Shown: piece after piece, positions 30,731-41,917 of the stretch
Position numbering within the stretch: the stretch's first letter is position 1
How the letters are laid out: each line of letters starts with the position of its first letter
Assembly (NCBI RefSeq): GCF_050947875.1
Contig: NC_134576.1
Coordinates: 59,028,255 to 59,092,254, forward strand
Reading direction: 5' to 3'
DNA length: 64,000 bases
From: Dermacentor variabilis
Taxonomy: Eukaryota; Arthropoda; Arachnida; Ixodida; Ixodidae
Program-made: the position numbers and the translations under genes
The notes under the pieces: model-generated
The model's input: only the letters and a program-made list of their open reading frames with translations
What the model was told of the DNA's origin: nothing
Database searches by the model: none

Positions 30731-33700
30731 TCCGCGTCTATACTGCCCGAACTCAAATGGGAAGTTACGAGCAATCCTTACGGGAGCGATTACTTCCCCG
30801 TACTGCTAAGAACATCCAAAGAAAATGAATTTCCCCGAGAAGCTCCTAGGTGGAAGATAGATACAGATGACTGGGAAAAATTTCGAACCCTATCTAGCAT
30901 CTCATCGGCTGATATGTCTTCTCTAGAAATTGATGCCGTTGTGGAGTATTTTACAGCGTTCATAATAGATGCCGCATCTAAATGCATATCTGAAGGAAGT
31001 GACTTGGCATGCAAACGGCGCGTCCCGTGGTGGAACGATGAATGTAGAATCGCACGCAGAAATCAAAACAAATCGTGGGGGTTGCAACGCGCATCGCCCA
31101 CTGCAGAGAATCTTGTCAACTTTAAAAAAGTAGTCACAAGGCAGGAGAACCCGCAGGCAGGCCAGAAGAGAAAGTTGGCAGAGCTTTTTATCGAGCATTA
31201 ACTCGTTTACAGATGCGGCCAAAGTCTGGAACAGGGTAAATAGAATTAGAGGTCGACCAGCGTGTTCACTCCCACTGGTAAATACACAGGGCGACACACT
31301 GCAAGATCAGGCAGACTCACTTGGGGAGCACTTTCAGAGCGTATCGAGTTCCACCAATTATTCAAAACTCTTTCGCAAATACAAACGAATAGAAGAATGC
31401 AAGCCACTCATAAGAAAGTGTCAGCAGAATGAACCGTTCAACCGTCCTTTTAGTATTGCAGAGTTGAGAGCTGCCTTGAGCGCATGCAAGAGCTCTGCAC
31501 GGGGATCCGATAGAATCATGTATGGAATGCTCAAAAACTTACACAATGACACGCAAGAAACACTACTTACACTTTTCAACACCATCTGGGACGCAGGGTA
31601 CTTTCCAATGGCATGGAAAAAAGCCATTGTGGTCCCTGTTTTGAAACAAGGGAAAGACCCTTCTTCAGTGGCAAGTTACCGCCTCGATAGCCCTCACAAG
31701 TTGCATATGTAAGGTATTTGTAAAGGTATGTGTAAGGTATTTAAATCGGCGACTCATCCATTTCTTTGAACAAAACAAAATGGTTGATCCTATCAGTGCG
31801 GCTTCCGAGAAGGGTGCTGCACAACCGACCATCTTGTACGTATTGAAGGACATATTCGTGACGCGTTTGTACACAAACAGTTTTTGTTATCGATATTCCT
31901 CGATATGGAGAAGGCGTACGATACGACCTGGCACTACGGAATCTTGAGAGATTTGTCAGAAATTGGCATTCATGGTAATATGCTAAACGTAATAAAAAGC
32001 TACTTGTCCAATCGTACCTTCCGGGTGAAAGTAGGCGATGTGCTGTCACGTTCTTTTACACAAGAAACCAGTGTGCCCCAGGGTGGCGTGCTCAGTTGCA
32101 CACTCTTTATTGTTAAGATGACAACACTTCGTGCTTCTTTACCACCGGCCATGTTGTATTCTGTCTATGTGGACGACATTCAAATGGGTTTCAAATCCTG
32201 TAACCTCCCAGTGTGCGAGAACAGGTACAGCATGTTTTGAACAAGGTGTCAGTGTGGGCAGAGAAAAATGGATTCAAAATCAATCCTCATAAGATTTCTT
32301 GTGTTTTGTTTACAAGGAAGAGAGGCCTGGTTCCGGATCCCTGCTTAGAAATGTGTGAACAACAGATGCCTGCAAACAAAGAGCACAAATTTCTAGGTGT
32401 TATACTCGGCAATAGACTCACTTTCGTCCCACACATTAAACATCTTAAAGTAAAGTGTCTGAAAACAATGAACCTAATGAAACTTCTATCCCAGACTACG
32501 TGGGGTAGTGACAGGAAGTGCCTAATGAATCTCTATAAGAGCCTCATCCGGTCACGATTAGATTACGGTGCCGTGGTATATAACTCTGCCGCCCCGAGCG
32601 CGCTAAAGATGCTAGACCCTGTCCACCATCTAGGTATCCGTTTAGCCACGGGCGCTTTCAGAACAAGCCCGACTGAAAGCTTATATGCCGAATCGAATGA
32701 ATGGTCTCTCCACCTACAGAGATCATACATCAGCTTTACATATCTCCTTAAAGTACGCTCTAATCCTGAACATCCATGTTTTGATACCTTTACCGATATG
32801 ACGTGCGCTACACTTTTCAGTAATCGTCCCTCCATAAGACAGCCTTTCTCGCTGCGTGTGAAGGAGCTTAGCGATAAAATGCGTCTCCCAGTCCTCAAGC
32901 ATCGCTTAATGCACATAACCAAGCTCTTACCTCCTTGGGAGTGGCAGGTGATACAATGTGACATATCCTTTATAGAAGTCACAAAGCACGCTCCTGAGGC
33001 CGAAATCAGAATGCATTTCCTAGAACTTCAGTACAAACACTCCTGCACAGAGTTCTACACAGACGCTACGAAGTCAAATGCCGGGGTATCCTATGCAGCC
33101 GTCGGCCCATCCTTCTCGGAATCCGATGTACTGCATCCGGAAACAAGCATCTTTACGGCCGAGGCCTACGCATTACTCTCTGCTGTGAAGCATATAAGAT
33201 GATCAAAAATTCCAAAAGCAGCGATCTATACAGACTCTCTAAGCGTCGTGAAGGCCTTAATGTCACTCTACAAACATAAAAATCCCGTATTCAGTGAACT
33301 GTATTCGCTATTGTGTAAAGCGTACTCATCTAACCAGAATATCATAATATGCTGGGTCCCTGGCCATAGGGGAATCGAAGGTAACGTTCTCGCGGACAAG
33401 ATGGCCACGTGAATCCCATCGCAAGCTGTTAACCCTACCGATGATGTGCCTGTCACAGATCTGAGGCCTTTCCTACGAAATAAACTGCGAAATCACTGGC
33501 AGTGCACGTGGAACGCGCAAACAAATAACAAACTGCACCTTATAAAGCCCCAGTTAGATTTTTGGCCCTCCCCAACAAGATCTCGGCGAACAGATGTCCT
33601 ACTCTGTCGCCTCATAATGGGGCACACATTTGGCACCCATAATTATCTGCTTACTGGAAGTGAACCTCCAACCTGCGGTAGATGCGAGGAGAGGCTTACC

Positions 33701-33840
33701 GGCCTCCACGTCCTCCTGGAGTGCCGGAAAGCCGAATCTGAAAGAAACATTTTCCCTTAGCATACCGGCAGCACATTCCCCTTCATCCAGTACTGTTACT
33801 CGGCCCAGAACCGCTATTTGACACCAACGCAGTCGTAAGT
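30731..33840 (+). pseudogene. Outer LINE ORF2, 3' part (RT, RNase H)
   Basis: It resumes at the duplicated target with SASILPELKWEVTSNPYGSD, then RRVPWWNDECRIARRNQNKS. The RT includes SDRIMYGMLKNLHN, VVPVLKQGKDPSSVASYR, a damaged stretch near 31690-31800, LDMEKAYDTTWHYGILRDL, VPQGGVLSCTLF and VYVDD (about 32166-32180). A frameshift at about 32215 moves to the frame 32213-33202 with FLGVILGNRLTFVPH, SRLDYGAVVYNSA and RNase H FYTDATKSNAGVSYAA, TAEAYALLSAV. A stop at 33200-33202 is followed by IYTDSLSVVKALMS and WVPGHRGIEGNVLAD, then CGRCEERLTGLHVLLEC. Confidence 0.88.
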
Positions 33841-34233
33841 TATCTGAAAGATATTGTGTTGCATGTTGTTAGCCCCACATGTTCATAGCGTCTCCTTTCT
33901 GCAGAGGATGGCGCTGTGATAGTTCTTTCGTACAGCACGTGCCTCTAGGCCCTTGTGTTTCAAGGGCTCCGGTGAGGCAACAGTGCTCCAGGTATTTTTA
34001 CCATCTCATATATTTTCTGTTCTGCGTCATTCTTTTACAATGGATTTTAAAGTTCAGAGTATTCGTCATTTGTCATCGCCATAATTTTATAGCAAGTAGA
34101 TTTTACGTACTTTACAGCGACTATTTTAGGCCACTTTACAGCGAAGTTACATCTCCCATAATACATCGTCAACATTACCACTTGTCATGGCGCTCTTTGG
34201 CCAAACCTGGCCCTTGCGACACAAAACACCACA

Positions 34234-34277
<44 letters not shown>

Positions 34278-34281
<4 letters not shown>

Positions 34282-34290
34282 ACCCGATGA
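34278..34290. repeat. Target-site duplication, right copy, outer LINE
   Basis: tccaacccgatga, matching 22420-22432 and following the (ATC)n tail. Confidence 0.9.
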
Positions 34291-34785
34291 CCACAACTGA
34301 GACTGTTTATTTAACTTGCTCTAGCCTACTTCACATTCCTGTCAAAGTGGGAAACAGACGTATGATCGCTTGGTTTGGCAGCGGTGCTTCTGTGTCTAAT
34401 AATACCAAGATTGTATATGCAAGTCGCCTGCATAGCGGAAGAGTACTACGGGTGCAAGTAACAATTCATATCAGCGGGCCTCAGCAAACTTCGAGTTCTA
34501 AGGTCATGAAATAGAGAGTGAAGTACTGGTGATAGAGTTGGTGACGTACGACTTTCTGCTATTCAGACCCGATATAAAGAAACTAAAGAATCAACTTAAT
34601 TGGGACGATGCGGTTTTAGTGGGATGTCTATCAAGGGAAGAGACATGGCAGGATAGAAAAGACAACCTGTGAGTTGTCGAGTGCGCGGAGGATGTTGCAA
34701 TGACCTACCCTGAACTGGTATGCATAGCAAGCTATCCACAAGCGATGAAGTCACACAAGGTGTCTTTCGAACTGACAAGACCGTC
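34291..34785 (+). pseudogene. Gypsy-5 protease region
   Basis: This continues the host frame interrupted at 22432: TTETVYLTCSSLLHIPVKVG then MIAWFGSGASVS, the aspartic-protease position where D-S/T-G-A is expected. The catalytic Asp is Gly here (FGSGA). A stop at 34512-34514 follows SSKVMK; after it, LVIELVTYDFLLFRPDIKKL resembles the post-active-site loop. Beyond about 34785 the sequence runs into a hairpin and is no longer recognisable. Confidence 0.6.
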
Positions 34786-34789
34786 ATCC

Positions 34790-34890
34790 ATCACATGGTA
34801 ACAAATCTTTCTTTTGTGCGAGGGAAGTACCCGGGATACGTTTCCTGGGGCTACTTCCCTCGCGCAAAAAAGGATTTGTTACCATATGAT
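34790..34890. repeat. 41-bp-arm hairpin, near-perfect
   Basis: Left arm 34790-34830 and right arm about 34850-34890 are inverted copies with about five differences and a 1-bp gap. They share atggtaacaaatc and gcgagggaagta. The central ~20 bases are ccgggatacgtttcctgggg. It marks the end of the recognisable Gypsy-5 sequence, so it may be an inserted fold-back unit or a rearrangement scar. No target duplication was identified. Confidence 0.8.
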
Positions 34891-34989
34891 TCAGCGCATT
34901 CCAAAACTGTAAAATGAGCTATAGCGTCGCACTGTTTGGAATCGTCTCTTCAGACGTCGTGCTCACACATAGTGCAGAAAAGTTTTGAG

Positions 34990-35845
34990 AATCAGGCCAG
35001 CCGATTTTTGGCGGCGGGTTTCCCCCATTCGGTCTTGATTGCTGTCTGAGACGCTCCTTCAGAAGCTAAAACTGGGAACACGAGCAAAAGATGACTGTCG
35101 GAAGACCAACAAGCCTTTGGTTGGGGGGTACCTGCACGAGACTTCGCACAGTCTCAACAAGGTAGCCAACAGGCATGGGATATCCGTTGTTTTTTCGGCA
35201 CCCAACAAGGTGGCACAGTTATTTCCCGCGCATCTGCAACTCTAAAAAAAGAGGTTGTCAGCTAAAACGTGAGAAGCCGTTCATCAAGTGTTCCACAGGA
35301 GTGGTCTACGCCATTCCCTTGAAGTCTGGAAAGGCTTATGTCGGCCAAACCGGCCGCTGCATTAATGAACTTTTGGGGGAACACGCCCAAAATTTAAGTA
35401 GCTTAAAGGACAAGTACGCACATTTGGTCGTGCACATAGTTGAATGCAAAGGATGCGAGGCTCGATTGGGAGAGACGGAGATTCTCGGCAAGAGTGCCGA
35501 CGCGACGGCACGCGTCAGTTTGGAAGCGTTCCACATACAGCAATATGGCAGCAAGTGCGTAAGCACCCCTTCTGTATCGCTTTTTGCTGCAGAGCTTCAT
35601 TTTTTGGAAGCGACTGCTTACTGATTTGATTGTATGTTGGTATCCCTCGCCTTTTGCTAGTTTTTTTCTAGTTTTTTATCGTTTTCTTGTTCTTGTGCGC
35701 CTGATTCCCTTGACTGCTGGCACGTTCGTTCATCCATGCGCAATGTCATTTTCCCAGATTGTATCACTCGCTTCCCCCTTCACTTCTGCCTTTCCCCCTT
35801 ATATAAGGTATCCATCTTCCATCAATAAAATTAAGTTGACAGTCA
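34990..35845 (+). pseudogene. Penelope-like element 3' half: RT end and GIY-YIG endonuclease
   Basis: FLAAGFPHSVLIAVSETLLQ and GGYLHETSHSLNKVANRHGI, VVFSAPNKVAQL give the PLE RT C-terminus. After a frameshift at about 35230 come KCSTGVVYAIPLKSGK and AYVGQTGRCINELLGEH, a well-preserved GIY-YIG domain (VVY...YVGQTGRC, Asn and Glu-His present), then HIVECKGCEARLGETEILG and a stop at 35622-35624. The 3' UTR to about 35845 has an AATAAA-type signal (35823-35828) and ends cagcgcttgtgtctcgtcctt. The 5' half is absent. The domain order is that of Penelope-like retroelements. Confidence 0.8.
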
Positions 35846-35849
35846 GCGC

Positions 35850-36430
35850 TTGTGTCTCGTCCTTGATACTTTGTGGTTGCATGTGTTTGCGCTGTTAAAA
35901 TTTTTATGTCAAGGTGTACATTTGAGGTGAGCGATACGCGCCTGGTCTGGGGAACAGCAGAGAATGCCACCGTGACCAAAATGCGTACTTCTGTGATGAG
36001 TTGGCAGTAGGGTGTCGCTTTCTGGATTTCATCCTAAATGAATCAGGAGTTTTTCATTCGAACTGACGCCGCATTAGACGGTACCAGGGCTATAGGAAGG
36101 TTGGTCAGTCTGCTGCGCAAGAGAAGTTTAATGGGATAATGATGAGGTGCAAGAGTAGCCGGCATGGCAGTGCTTGCCTGGCGGGAGAAGAAACGAACAT
36201 CAGTCTGGTTTACCCAAGTAAATCACTGCCCGAGATTCAGCCGCTCCTAGAGAGGGTACGCCAAGATACCTGGAGGGGGCCTCTCCCGTGCAACGGTTGG
36301 CAGAGTCGTGCGGCGAGGATCCGTCAAAGAACCAGGTAGTCCCAGCGAGCGAGGGGACCCTTCTGCTCCCGCAACGCTAATGGCGCCAGCAGTAAGGCGT
36401 TAATGCTTTCAGAGCAGTTATACTGAAACT
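35850..36430. other. Unassigned, no gene seen
   Basis: No motif, repeat family or long meaningful frame recognised between the Penelope-like tail and the LINE 5' fragment. Confidence 0.3.
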
Positions 36431-36439
36431 TTTTCCTTC

Positions 36440-36969
36440 TCCGGCTGTGATCACTTCATCGTGCATGCCAGTTGCATGTCCATCGTAGCCCCACGCAAAC
36501 GATCACGCTGCAGCGATCACGACGCATGATCGCCGAAACACTATCAACACCTCAACGACACAGACAGCACGAACCCCGCTGTCCCAGGTCCAGCCTGTCA
36601 AGCTCCACCAGCAACGACAGCCGATTTCACGGCAGCTACAAAACCACTGTATCTGTGCGACTCGTTTTGTGGGCTGGTTGCTGTGCCGTTCCAATGTCCG
36701 ATAACCCGGAGCTCTTCGCCATGCAGGTTGGTCCGTCAGGCACTTTATTTCCTAAAAAAACGAACAGTTACCTTATGGTACAGCTACTGAGTCCCCAGTG
36801 TTGGTTTTCCATGGCTTGTGAATGCTTTCCTGTAACAGGCTTCCTGCTGCTGCAATCAGGAGATATTAGGCTGAACGCTGGTCTCGAGACAGTGGCAGTG
36901 CTAGCAGAACTAAAATTATCTGCTGGGCAAGCCAAACTTCTCTCGGAAGTCCCGGATCTCAAAACTTAG
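36440..36969 (+). pseudogene. LINE 5' fragment with degenerate 2A-like motif
   Basis: An open frame (36472-36969) includes LFPKKTNSYLMVQLLSPQCW and a hydrophobic run ending TGFLLLQSGDIRLNAGLE. The end matches the 2A ribosome-skipping pattern G-D-(V/I)-E-x-N-P-G-P at most positions but has R for E, and A and L where Pro-Gly-Pro is expected, so skipping should be lost. 2A-like motifs at the head of ORF1 are known in CR1/L2-type LINEs. The part after it is not recognisable. Confidence 0.55.
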
Positions 36970-37589
36970 CTCCTGGCAACCAATAACACCCTGACCGAAC
37001 TCGGCGAACGTCGAACTAGTGTTGATACAAACTGCCAGTGAATTCAGCCCTTGAGACAGCAGCAACGCAGAAACCATCTTGTCGAATGGCCGGAAGCTTA
37101 GCAACGCTGCCCTGGTCCTCGGCTGGGAATTCCATGCTTTCTCTGGTCGTGGAGACGTGCTCTGCAACGTTTCGGTAACAACGGAAGCAAGTTTTGAAAA
37201 CATATATGCCTCAGCTGTCTCACCTTACCCTGGCGACTGCTGCTTGCCACCAACTGAGATGCTACCTGTCGGCCAGTGCCTCACCGGCAATAGCACAGTT
37301 GACGACCCCTGCGACGACGCTGCGATGGTGGGTGCTTTCCCAGCTTCCGAGTCTTTGTGCGCTCTTACCCTCCTCTGTCCGGGCGGTTTGCGTCACGGGT
37401 CACTTCTCACGTGATATCCACTGCACACCTTCAATGTCTTCAGCTGCGCCGATGGCGAGTCAGCTTAAAGCCCATGCTCCGAACGAAAATCTTCAGTGGC
37501 CACGACAGGAATGATGGCCTGACATATCTTTTTGTTCATTCCGCAAGTCAGTTGCCTTTCCATATCAAGACTAAAATCTAACGATCCAC

Positions 37590-38167
37590 TTATAATCGTG
37601 CTTCCATGCCCAGAAGGAGTTGCCTTGTCCTTTTTGTTCTTTGTTATTACCTTTGTGCGGTGAAGTTGAAAGTAATCCTACTCCTCCGAGGGAACAGCAA
37701 TCGGACACATTAACCGAATTACAGAAAACTTTATCCGATTTGAATCAAATGTCTAAAGGAATGGAGGATGACCAAAAAGCAATGTTGGACACTTTTACAA
37801 AGTTAAAACACATACGAAACGGTGGCGGATGCAATATCTGATATTAACGTAAGATTTGCGACCGTAGAATTTCAGACCGGTAATTTTCAAAAATGGCTGC
37901 ATGAACTCGGTGACGAGCCTGAAGCTGGTTGAAGTATAGGAAAGGACGCTACATTCCTACACTCCCGATTCGATGACGCGGAAGACGGCTATCGAAGGAA
38001 TTGTCTACTTTATCATGGTTTAACGGGCATAGCCACCAAGACCTCTGTTCAATCAGAGCAAAAAATATTGGTTATTCCAACTAACACTGTAAGTCTCAGC
38101 ATAACTAGTGATAGCATATCGCGCGCATATCATAATGGTAGATTCACTCCAGGGGAATCACGTGCAT

Positions 38168-38198
<31 letters not shown>

Positions 38199-39468
38199 TT
38201 ACAAATACTTTCAGAGCCCGAGGGCATTACAGAAAGGAGTGGTTCATAATTATACAAGTGTCCAATTATCCAATTTATGAAAATACAAGTTAACCAAATA
38301 AGTAATCTTCAATAGCTCTTCTGAACTTAGTGTCGACAATGGCAGCGATGGATGCAGGAAGGTGGTTCCATTCTGCGCTGGTTTTGGGAATGAAAGTATA
38401 ATTATATAAGTTGGTTCGGCAAAATGGCACATCAACCTTGAACTTGCGCTCCACACGCGATGAAATATGCGTCGCTTGAAGAAAAAGATAGCTTTTTAAC
38501 ATTTCATTTTGATGATAGATTTTGTGAAAGAGGCAGAGACGAAGAAATTTACTATGTAATGACAGATCAGGCAGGTTTAGTGTGTTCTTCATAGTGGATA
38601 CAGAAGCGTAGCGGGAATGATTTGATAGAATAAACCGGGCTGCGCGATTCTGAACAGATTCAAGGGAAGCGATTAGTATGGATTGCCTGGGGTCACGGAT
38701 GCTAGATGCATATTCTTGTTTTGGACGGACTAAAGTTTTATAAAGAATTATTTTATGGAAGACGGCGCTTTAGAAAAGTTTCGGCGCAGGTAGCCAAGAG
38801 TGCGGTTAGCATTGCGGGTTACGTAATCAACGTGCATGTTCCAGGATAGGTCGTTAGTAATAATAATGCCAAGGTATTTGTAGCAGTCAACGGGATTAAA
38901 GGGGGCCCCCTTAAGGTAATAACTGTGGTTTGTACTGTGAGGGCGCCGGGTTATTCTGATGCTTTTAAATTTATTAACCTTTAATTCCATAAGCCATTTG
39001 TCACACCATAGAGATAATTGATCGAGATCTTTTTGGATATTTAGTGAATCAGATAAATTTGTTATTTTGTTGTAAATTACGCAGTCATCTGCAAAAAGCT
39101 TAATTGATGAAAAAACAATACTGTCAGGAAGATCATTTATATATACATTAAATTTTGCTGCCTATATAAGGACAGAAGAAATTTTATCGAACGTTCCATG
39201 TTAAAGAAATCATTATCTCTGTTATTGAATATTTCAGTCGTGCAACACGTCACGCAAGAAAAAGCCATACCGAATACGGAAGAAGTCAGACTATACCATT
39301 TAAATTAACATATAACAAGCTACCAATTGGTAGAGAATGCTATGGGTACGACGCCATTGAACAAAAGGACTATGAAATAAAGCCCTTACGTAGAACCCCA
39401 GATGATGCCGCGCCGTCTTTTGTACCCTTAGGATCAGGCCGCAACTTTCCAACCGCGCACCCATAAGA
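37590..39468 (+). pseudogene. LINE-A ORF1, split by an opposite-strand LINE
   Basis: The 5' part (37617-37841) has LLPLCGEVESNPTPP, a degenerate 2A motif, then a predicted coiled coil (LTELQKTLSDLNQMSKGMED). After stops, IPTNTVSLSITSDSISRAYH and GRFTPGESRAF (38080-38170) look like the RRM-type middle of ORF1. The other LINE interrupts here. The frame then resumes with NFAAYIRTEEILSNVP (39158-39205) and ends with FKLTYNKLPIGRECYGYDAI, RRTPDDAAPSFVPLG and a stop at 39466-39468. Coiled coil plus RRM-like core is typical of CR1/L2-like ORF1. Confidence 0.6.
38162..39160 (-). mobile_element. LINE-B: 5'-truncated LINE 3' end, minus strand
   Basis: On the minus strand from 39160: VYINDLPDSIVFSSIKLFAD, then the catalytic FADD and CVIYNKITN, then MELKVNKFKSIRITR (38990), CYKYLGIIITNDLSWNMHVD, and, after a break, FIPKTSAEWNHLPASI near 38350. 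It ends in an (AAAT)n tail (plus-strand ATTT repeats, 38163-38200). The 5' end cuts the RT just before the INDLP block. CR1/L2-like clade. It is better preserved than its LINE-A host, which fits a later insertion. Target duplications are not clear. Confidence 0.75.
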
Positions 39469-39479
39469 TAACGCCAGGG

Positions 39480-41426
39480 GCAGAGACGTCGATCCTATAA
39501 TATCGAACCTACCGGTTCTTTTTACTAATATTCGTAGCTTCTTACCTAACAAAGATGATCTCTGCAGCCTAACAAATGATTGTGATGCAGACATAATTGC
39601 ATTAACCGAAACGTGATTGACGAGTAAAGTAGCAAACTTTGAGTTATTCCTCTGTAATAAAAAAAGTATAATGTTTACCGTACCGATCGCGCTAGCACAC
39701 TAAGCGGCGGTGTTTCAATCGCTTTTATGGATGCTTTGACTGTTTCCTTTAGCCATATCATGTAACATTGAATGTGTATGGTGCTGAGTTTCTGTAAATT
39801 TGGAAAAGATTGTGATCGGTGTTTGTTACCGAACACCATCAGCAGACCAGACGTTTTGCGATAGCATGTACGATTGTTAATGCCAGGTAAGGATTTGCTT
39901 CCCCGGAGCGTCATTATTATTTATGGGCGATTTTAGCTTCCACAACATTTCCTTGTCAGGCAGACGTCCTTTATTAAACACAACTTCCGCAGAATCGAAG
40001 CGTTTTGTCGACATATGTGCTGATTTCAACTTGGCTCAGGTCGTTACTTCCCCTACACTTGTAAAGAACGCCGCGTCATCTCTTTTAAATCTTGTTTTAA
40101 CGTCATCAACAGATATCATATCTAAGGTCACACATTCACCCGGCTTGAGCGGTCACGACGTCTTGCATTTTTCCATTAACCGGGCAAGTCTACCGTCCCA
40201 TAACAGTATTAAAACCATTCGTGATTATAAAAACGGCACCTTCATCGCTATCAACTACAAAGTTGCTCTTTTTCTTGATAATTTCCTGCCTGATGTTGCT
40301 GAGCGCTCACTGGATACGAACTAGAATATATTCAAAGATAAAGTGCACGATCTCGTCAACAAGTTTATCCCGAAGGGGCGCATTTTTTCGAATAGAATTG
40401 CTTCGTGCTATACTAAATCACTGAAACGCCTATCTAACAGAAAAAAACGACTTTTTCGCACAGATAAGGGGATACAAAGCCAGGCTAAATGGTCTGCTTA
40501 CAAAAACGATGCCTCGGCCTACTCATCTGCGATAATGAATACTATATTTTATTTTTTTTCAATGGTACCTTTCCGAACACGCTTACAAATAATCCAAGAA
40601 ACTTCTGGAATGCAATTACACCTAGTGAATTGAAAATGATTTCACTTAGCACGCCTTCCAGTGAGCCTATACCTCGGCAGCACAACTACAATTCGATATG
40701 ATGTGTTTATAAAAGCTCTCACTCCACCACATGACAAGCTTCCAAGACAACATTGCTGCAATTTTTTACATATCGATTCCATAATTTTTGAATCTACTGG
40801 CATCAAATAAATAATAGGCACTCTTAAGCCTACGTCTTTTTGCGGAGTAGATGACTTCACGACGATATTATTAAAAGGTAATCGTGAGTGTTTATCACCT
40901 TAGAGAGAATTTTTCACAGTCATACCTGTCTTCATGCTTGCCACACGACTCGAAAACAGCAAAAATTATTGCGAACCACAAATATGGCGAAACTCAGAAT
41001 CCTTTTAAAATTTCGCAAATTCGCCAGTACCATGCAAAATAATCAAGCGCATTAATTTGTAACCGTATCAACTTTCTTGAAGAAAATGATTTTTTTCTCT
41101 ATCAGTCAACATGGCTTTCGCAAATTCTTTTTTGAGAGACTCAGCTGGTAACATTCGCTTATGACTTACATGTATATCCTAATAGTGGTTTTTTAACTGA
41201 TTGCATATTTTTGAATTTTTCGACATCTTTTGACAAAGTCAAACATGTATTGCTACTATGCAATCTAAGCACACTCAACATTGACTCTGGAGTACTTTGG
41301 TGGATCCAGTCGTTCCTTTCGTCTTGTCCCAATTTGTTGTAACTAATGACTCCACAACTAACGCGGCTCCTGTTGAATCCGGTGTTCCGCAAGGGTCTGT
41401 CGTTGGTCCACTTTTATTTTTCATAT
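39480..41426 (+). pseudogene. LINE-A ORF2, 5' part (APE endonuclease and start of RT)
   Basis: Endonuclease: LFTNIRSFLPNKDDL, DADIIALTET with a stop in place of Trp (39616-39618), IVIGVCYRTPSADQTF, then LFMGDFSFHNISLSG and SPGLSGHDVLHFSI (conserved GDFN and SDH-type positions, the latter GHD). The RT fingers are poorly preserved, with frameshifts between 40330 and 41330. It ends with SGVPQGSVVGPLLFF at 41381-41425, cut exactly by Gypsy-2. The frame resumes at 47031. Confidence 0.75.
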
Positions 41427-41716
41427 TGACACAAGATGATTTCTAATTACGCGCGCCAGCCTCCTCCTGCGTCCGTGCAGCTGTTTACTGCTACCTGCGG
41501 AAGATAGCGGCTGTGAAGCGGGCAACACGGGCTCGCAAGGCACGCGCAACCGGAGCAACGTCCCATCAGCACGGGACCCGAGGAAAGAAGAAGAGGTGCG
41601 GGTCTCTTGCAAAAAGACTGTGGATGTTCTAGCGAAACTCCCGTTTAGCTGTTTGTCGGGCACAAGTTCGCCCAAGGTAAATTGATTAAAGCACCGTCAC
41701 TCAAATGCGCGTTACA
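41427..41716 (+). repeat. Gypsy-2 5' LTR
   Basis: 290 bp, TGACACAAG...CGCGTTACA. It contains gtcgggcacaagttcgccc near its end, a block also seen in the Gypsy-3 LTRs. Confidence 0.95.
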
Positions 41717-41720
41717 AATC

Positions 41721-41732
41721 TGGTGGAGGTGC
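41721..41732 (+). promoter_or_regulatory. Gypsy-2 primer-binding site
   Basis: TGGTGGAGGTGC starting four bases after the 5' LTR; shared with the other Gypsy copies of the window. Confidence 0.6.
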
Positions 41733-41917
41733 GGGGTATGATTTCAAGCCCTCTTCAAGTCAGAGAAAGGAGCCCGGACTGATGGCGACTTGGACTAATC
41801 GAGCTGACTCCTGTTCACGAACGCAAAAATCTTCACCTACGTGATGAGCCCCCCGAGTTTTCCCCTTTGCCGGTTTCTATCGGAGCGTCAGCATCTGCTA
41901 CCACAAACGCTACCGAG

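Larger units (their letters stand above)
22433..34277 (+). mobile_element. Outer I-type LINE, full length, interrupted by a second copy
   Basis: The element begins ccccgcaggggcgtctgcg and ends in an (ATC)n tail (about 34232-34277), flanked by a 13-bp target duplication. Without the nested insertion it is about 5.7 kb. It has a 5' UTR, ORF1 with three CCHC knuckles, and ORF2 with APE endonuclease, RT and RNase H; RNase H together with the CCHC ORF1 indicates the I group of non-LTR elements. ORF2 is split at 24578/30731 by a related element in the opposite orientation. Stops and frameshifts also occur in ORF2, so it is dead. Confidence 0.92.
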
